NCBI GenBank assembly: GCA_016271365.2
Contig: CM057456.1
Coordinates: 1,395,899,001 to 1,395,963,000 of the forward strand
Direction: 5' to 3'
DNA: 64,000 bases
Origin: Neoceratodus forsteri
Lineage: Eukaryota; Chordata; Ceratodontiformes; Ceratodontidae
This document shows, piece by piece, positions 62,425-64,000 of the stretch (its first letter is position 1; the number at the start of each line of letters is the position of its first letter). The notes below the pieces were generated by a model that saw only the letters and a list, made by a program, of their open reading frames with translations, was not told where the DNA came from and did not search any database. The position numbers and the translations under genes were made by a program.

Positions 62425-63335
62425 GCACTGTCTAGGTCTGTTTTGATTGCTACTGTGTTGTTAACCCATCTTTATTCTGTATTGACCATCATGTTTACTA
62501 TTGTACCCAATGTATGCTGTTTGTCCTTCTCAGGACCTCCTTGTAAATAAGCTTGTACAATGGAGTTTTTCCTGCGTAGTGAACTTGAACAAGGATAAAG
62601 CACCAAGATTTCAGTATTACACCATCTATCTATCCTACGTAGTGCTGTTGAAAATTCTGGTTTGTAACTGATGAGTTTTAAATTAAAAAAAAGCTGTATA
62701 GAATAAAATGTTAATAGGTCCCATTTTATAGTATTGAAAACGTATTTTATCTGCTAAAACATATTTTCACTAAAACTGCTTATGATCCAAGAGACAGCAT
62801 TCAGCCTTCTTAATGTAGGGGATCACAGTTTGATGCAAATGAGGAAGGGCAAGAAGCAGCCAGAAGCGAAATATCCAAATGTGTTGGGAAATTGTCATGT
62901 ATTACAGTAAATCCAGTTTTCAACAGGGCAGAGTCAGAGCTTGGAAACTTTGCATACAGTATGTTGTCCCTACAGTAGATCAAAGAACTGGCAAACTGCT
63001 AATGACATGGACGCGTCTGCTCCACCTTCATTTACTTGTCCTGGCGTGCAGATGTCTATGCTTCACTCCACCTTAATAATCTCCAGCTTGCTCAGAGTAT
63101 GACTCTTTTTCTGAATTCATACTGCTGTTTTTCTTTAAGCTGTATGCTTTTTCTTCACATTTTTATTTTATTTGCTGGGTTGTGCTTAGCATAGTTATTT
63201 ATTTATTTTTTTTGTAAAGCACTTCACATTTTTTGCATCCTAATACCCTATCCCCTGCAGGTTTATTTATTTTGAAAGTCATTGGTATGTGTCAATGTAC
63301 AATATGTAACTTATAAAAGTATTTATTGTCTGCAT
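62425..63335. other. AT-rich DNA, no recognisable feature
   Basis: Nothing supported beyond short T-rich tracts. Confidence 0.4.
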
Positions 63336-63901
63336 ATCAAATCATTTTTTTTTTTAATTAAAATTTTAATGCCCCTTGTGCTCTGTAGGGCCTCCTTCAG
63401 TACTGACCTGTTCCCAAGTCCTGACACCCACCATCTCCAGGGCTTAGCTGTGCTGGACCATATCTCCCTTGGATTACCCCTCTGTGGCAGGGCCGGGGGA
63501 AGTGGGCATCGTACCCCCCCCCCCGGTTACACATCCAGATGGCCAGCCAAGGCCCAGTGGGTGTTGCAGAACCTGCAAGGACAGAGAGGCATCATCCTGT
63601 CCTGCAGGGCTTTTTCCTTCCATTTGCACCTCATCCACTTTCCTGGACGTCATGCATAGCCCTGTTCTGGCCTCCGTGTGCTGGGCACCCCCTGTGGAAG
63701 AATTGGCTTCCTGGACCAACTGCAGGGAGTTGCCTGAGCAGTGAAGCATGGTGCCCATCGCTCCCCTGGCTTGGAGCACTGATACACCACAGTGCCACTG
63801 TCTAGCCAGCTTTCTGAGCTCGCTACTGAACTCAGTTGCTGGTGCAGAAGTGCAGTATGTTTACCCACTTGACCATTGGGGGGCCCCACATCAAACTATT
63901 T
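63336..63901 (-). mobile_element. probable SINE-like retroposon, minus strand
   Basis: A T run at 63345-63356 (inverse poly(A)) opens a GC-richer block that ends near 63889. On the minus strand, AATGGTCAAGTGGGTAAACA and ACTGAGTTCAGTAGC have the spacing of degenerate A and B boxes. Possible target duplications are ATCAAATCATTT (63337-63348) and ATCAAACTATTT (63890-63901), two mismatches. The body does not align clearly with the 61892 copy, so family membership is open. Confidence 0.5.
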
Positions 63902-64000
63902 CTGCTGTCACCCTTGTGTAAATTGTAATCTTACTTCGAGGGTTTCTCTTGCAGCAGGCCATAACAGGTAGGATTAAGCTGTCGGGCACTAGGAGCACAC
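63902..64000. other. window end, no feature
   Basis: Short remainder without a recognisable element. Confidence 0.4.

Overview
This window reads as intergenic or intronic DNA from a large-genome vertebrate. I find no complete host gene. About half of it is recognisable as decayed non-LTR retrotransposons (CR1-like and L2-like LINEs), with tRNA-derived SINEs, one LTR retroelement, foldback (palindromic) elements, a TA-flanked transposon-like insertion and several tandem arrays. The CR1 plus L2 dominance, the SINEs with A and B boxes and the low gene density fit an animal such as a lungfish or caecilian, but that placement is inference. There are no bacterial-type operons, ribosome binding sites or CRISPR arrays.

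Layout. 1-9.1 kb: a CR1 3' scrap, a SINE/LINE tail, unclassified DNA, and a cluster of hairpin and foldback structures at 5.3-7.0 kb. 9.1-19.4 kb: nested stack 1. A plus-strand CR1-like LINE (CR1-A), with an SGNH-esterase ORF1 and an EN-RT ORF2, is split by a minus-strand L2-like LINE (L2-A). L2-A itself carries a CR1 3' half and a plus-strand LINE tail that holds another CR1 scrap. 19.4-22.4 kb: a minus-strand SINE, a 298-bp satellite of about four units, and a large inverted repeat. 22.9-32.35 kb: nested stack 2. CR1-B (plus) is split by L2-B (minus), which is split by L2-C (plus).

32.35-38.4 kb: weakly preserved LINE fragments on both strands, SINEs and a 77-bp foldback. 38.4-40 kb: a 68-bp minisatellite of about 12 units, with an orphan unit 650 bp away. 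40.1-43.8 kb: L2-D, with a canonical 2A-like DIETNPGP motif. 43.8-48.3 kb: a LINE 3' end split by a minus-strand LTR retroelement with 5-bp target duplications, a tRNA-like primer site and a short, degenerate interior that received a poly(A) retroposon. 48.8-52.7 kb: L2-F (minus), split by a 2.9-kb TA-flanked element that contains CR1-C. 52.9-53.3 kb: a SINE with a 17-bp target duplication. 54-57.2 kb: L2-E, broken by a possible solo LTR. 57.2-64 kb: mostly unassigned DNA with a palindrome, a CR1 end, a paired-CCAAT mini-foldback, one candidate 51-nt exon at 61214-61264, and two minus-strand retroposed SINE-like insertions.

How the parts fit. Every protein-coding remnant I can name belongs to retrotransposition: endonuclease, reverse transcriptase, ORF1 esterase, or Gag-like. 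All are interrupted by stops, frameshifts or insertions, so I annotate them as pseudogenes. The nesting gives a relative insertion order. Shared 3' tails suggest which LINEs could mobilise which SINEs. Several LINE ORF2 N-termini carry 2A-like motifs in states from canonical to degenerate.
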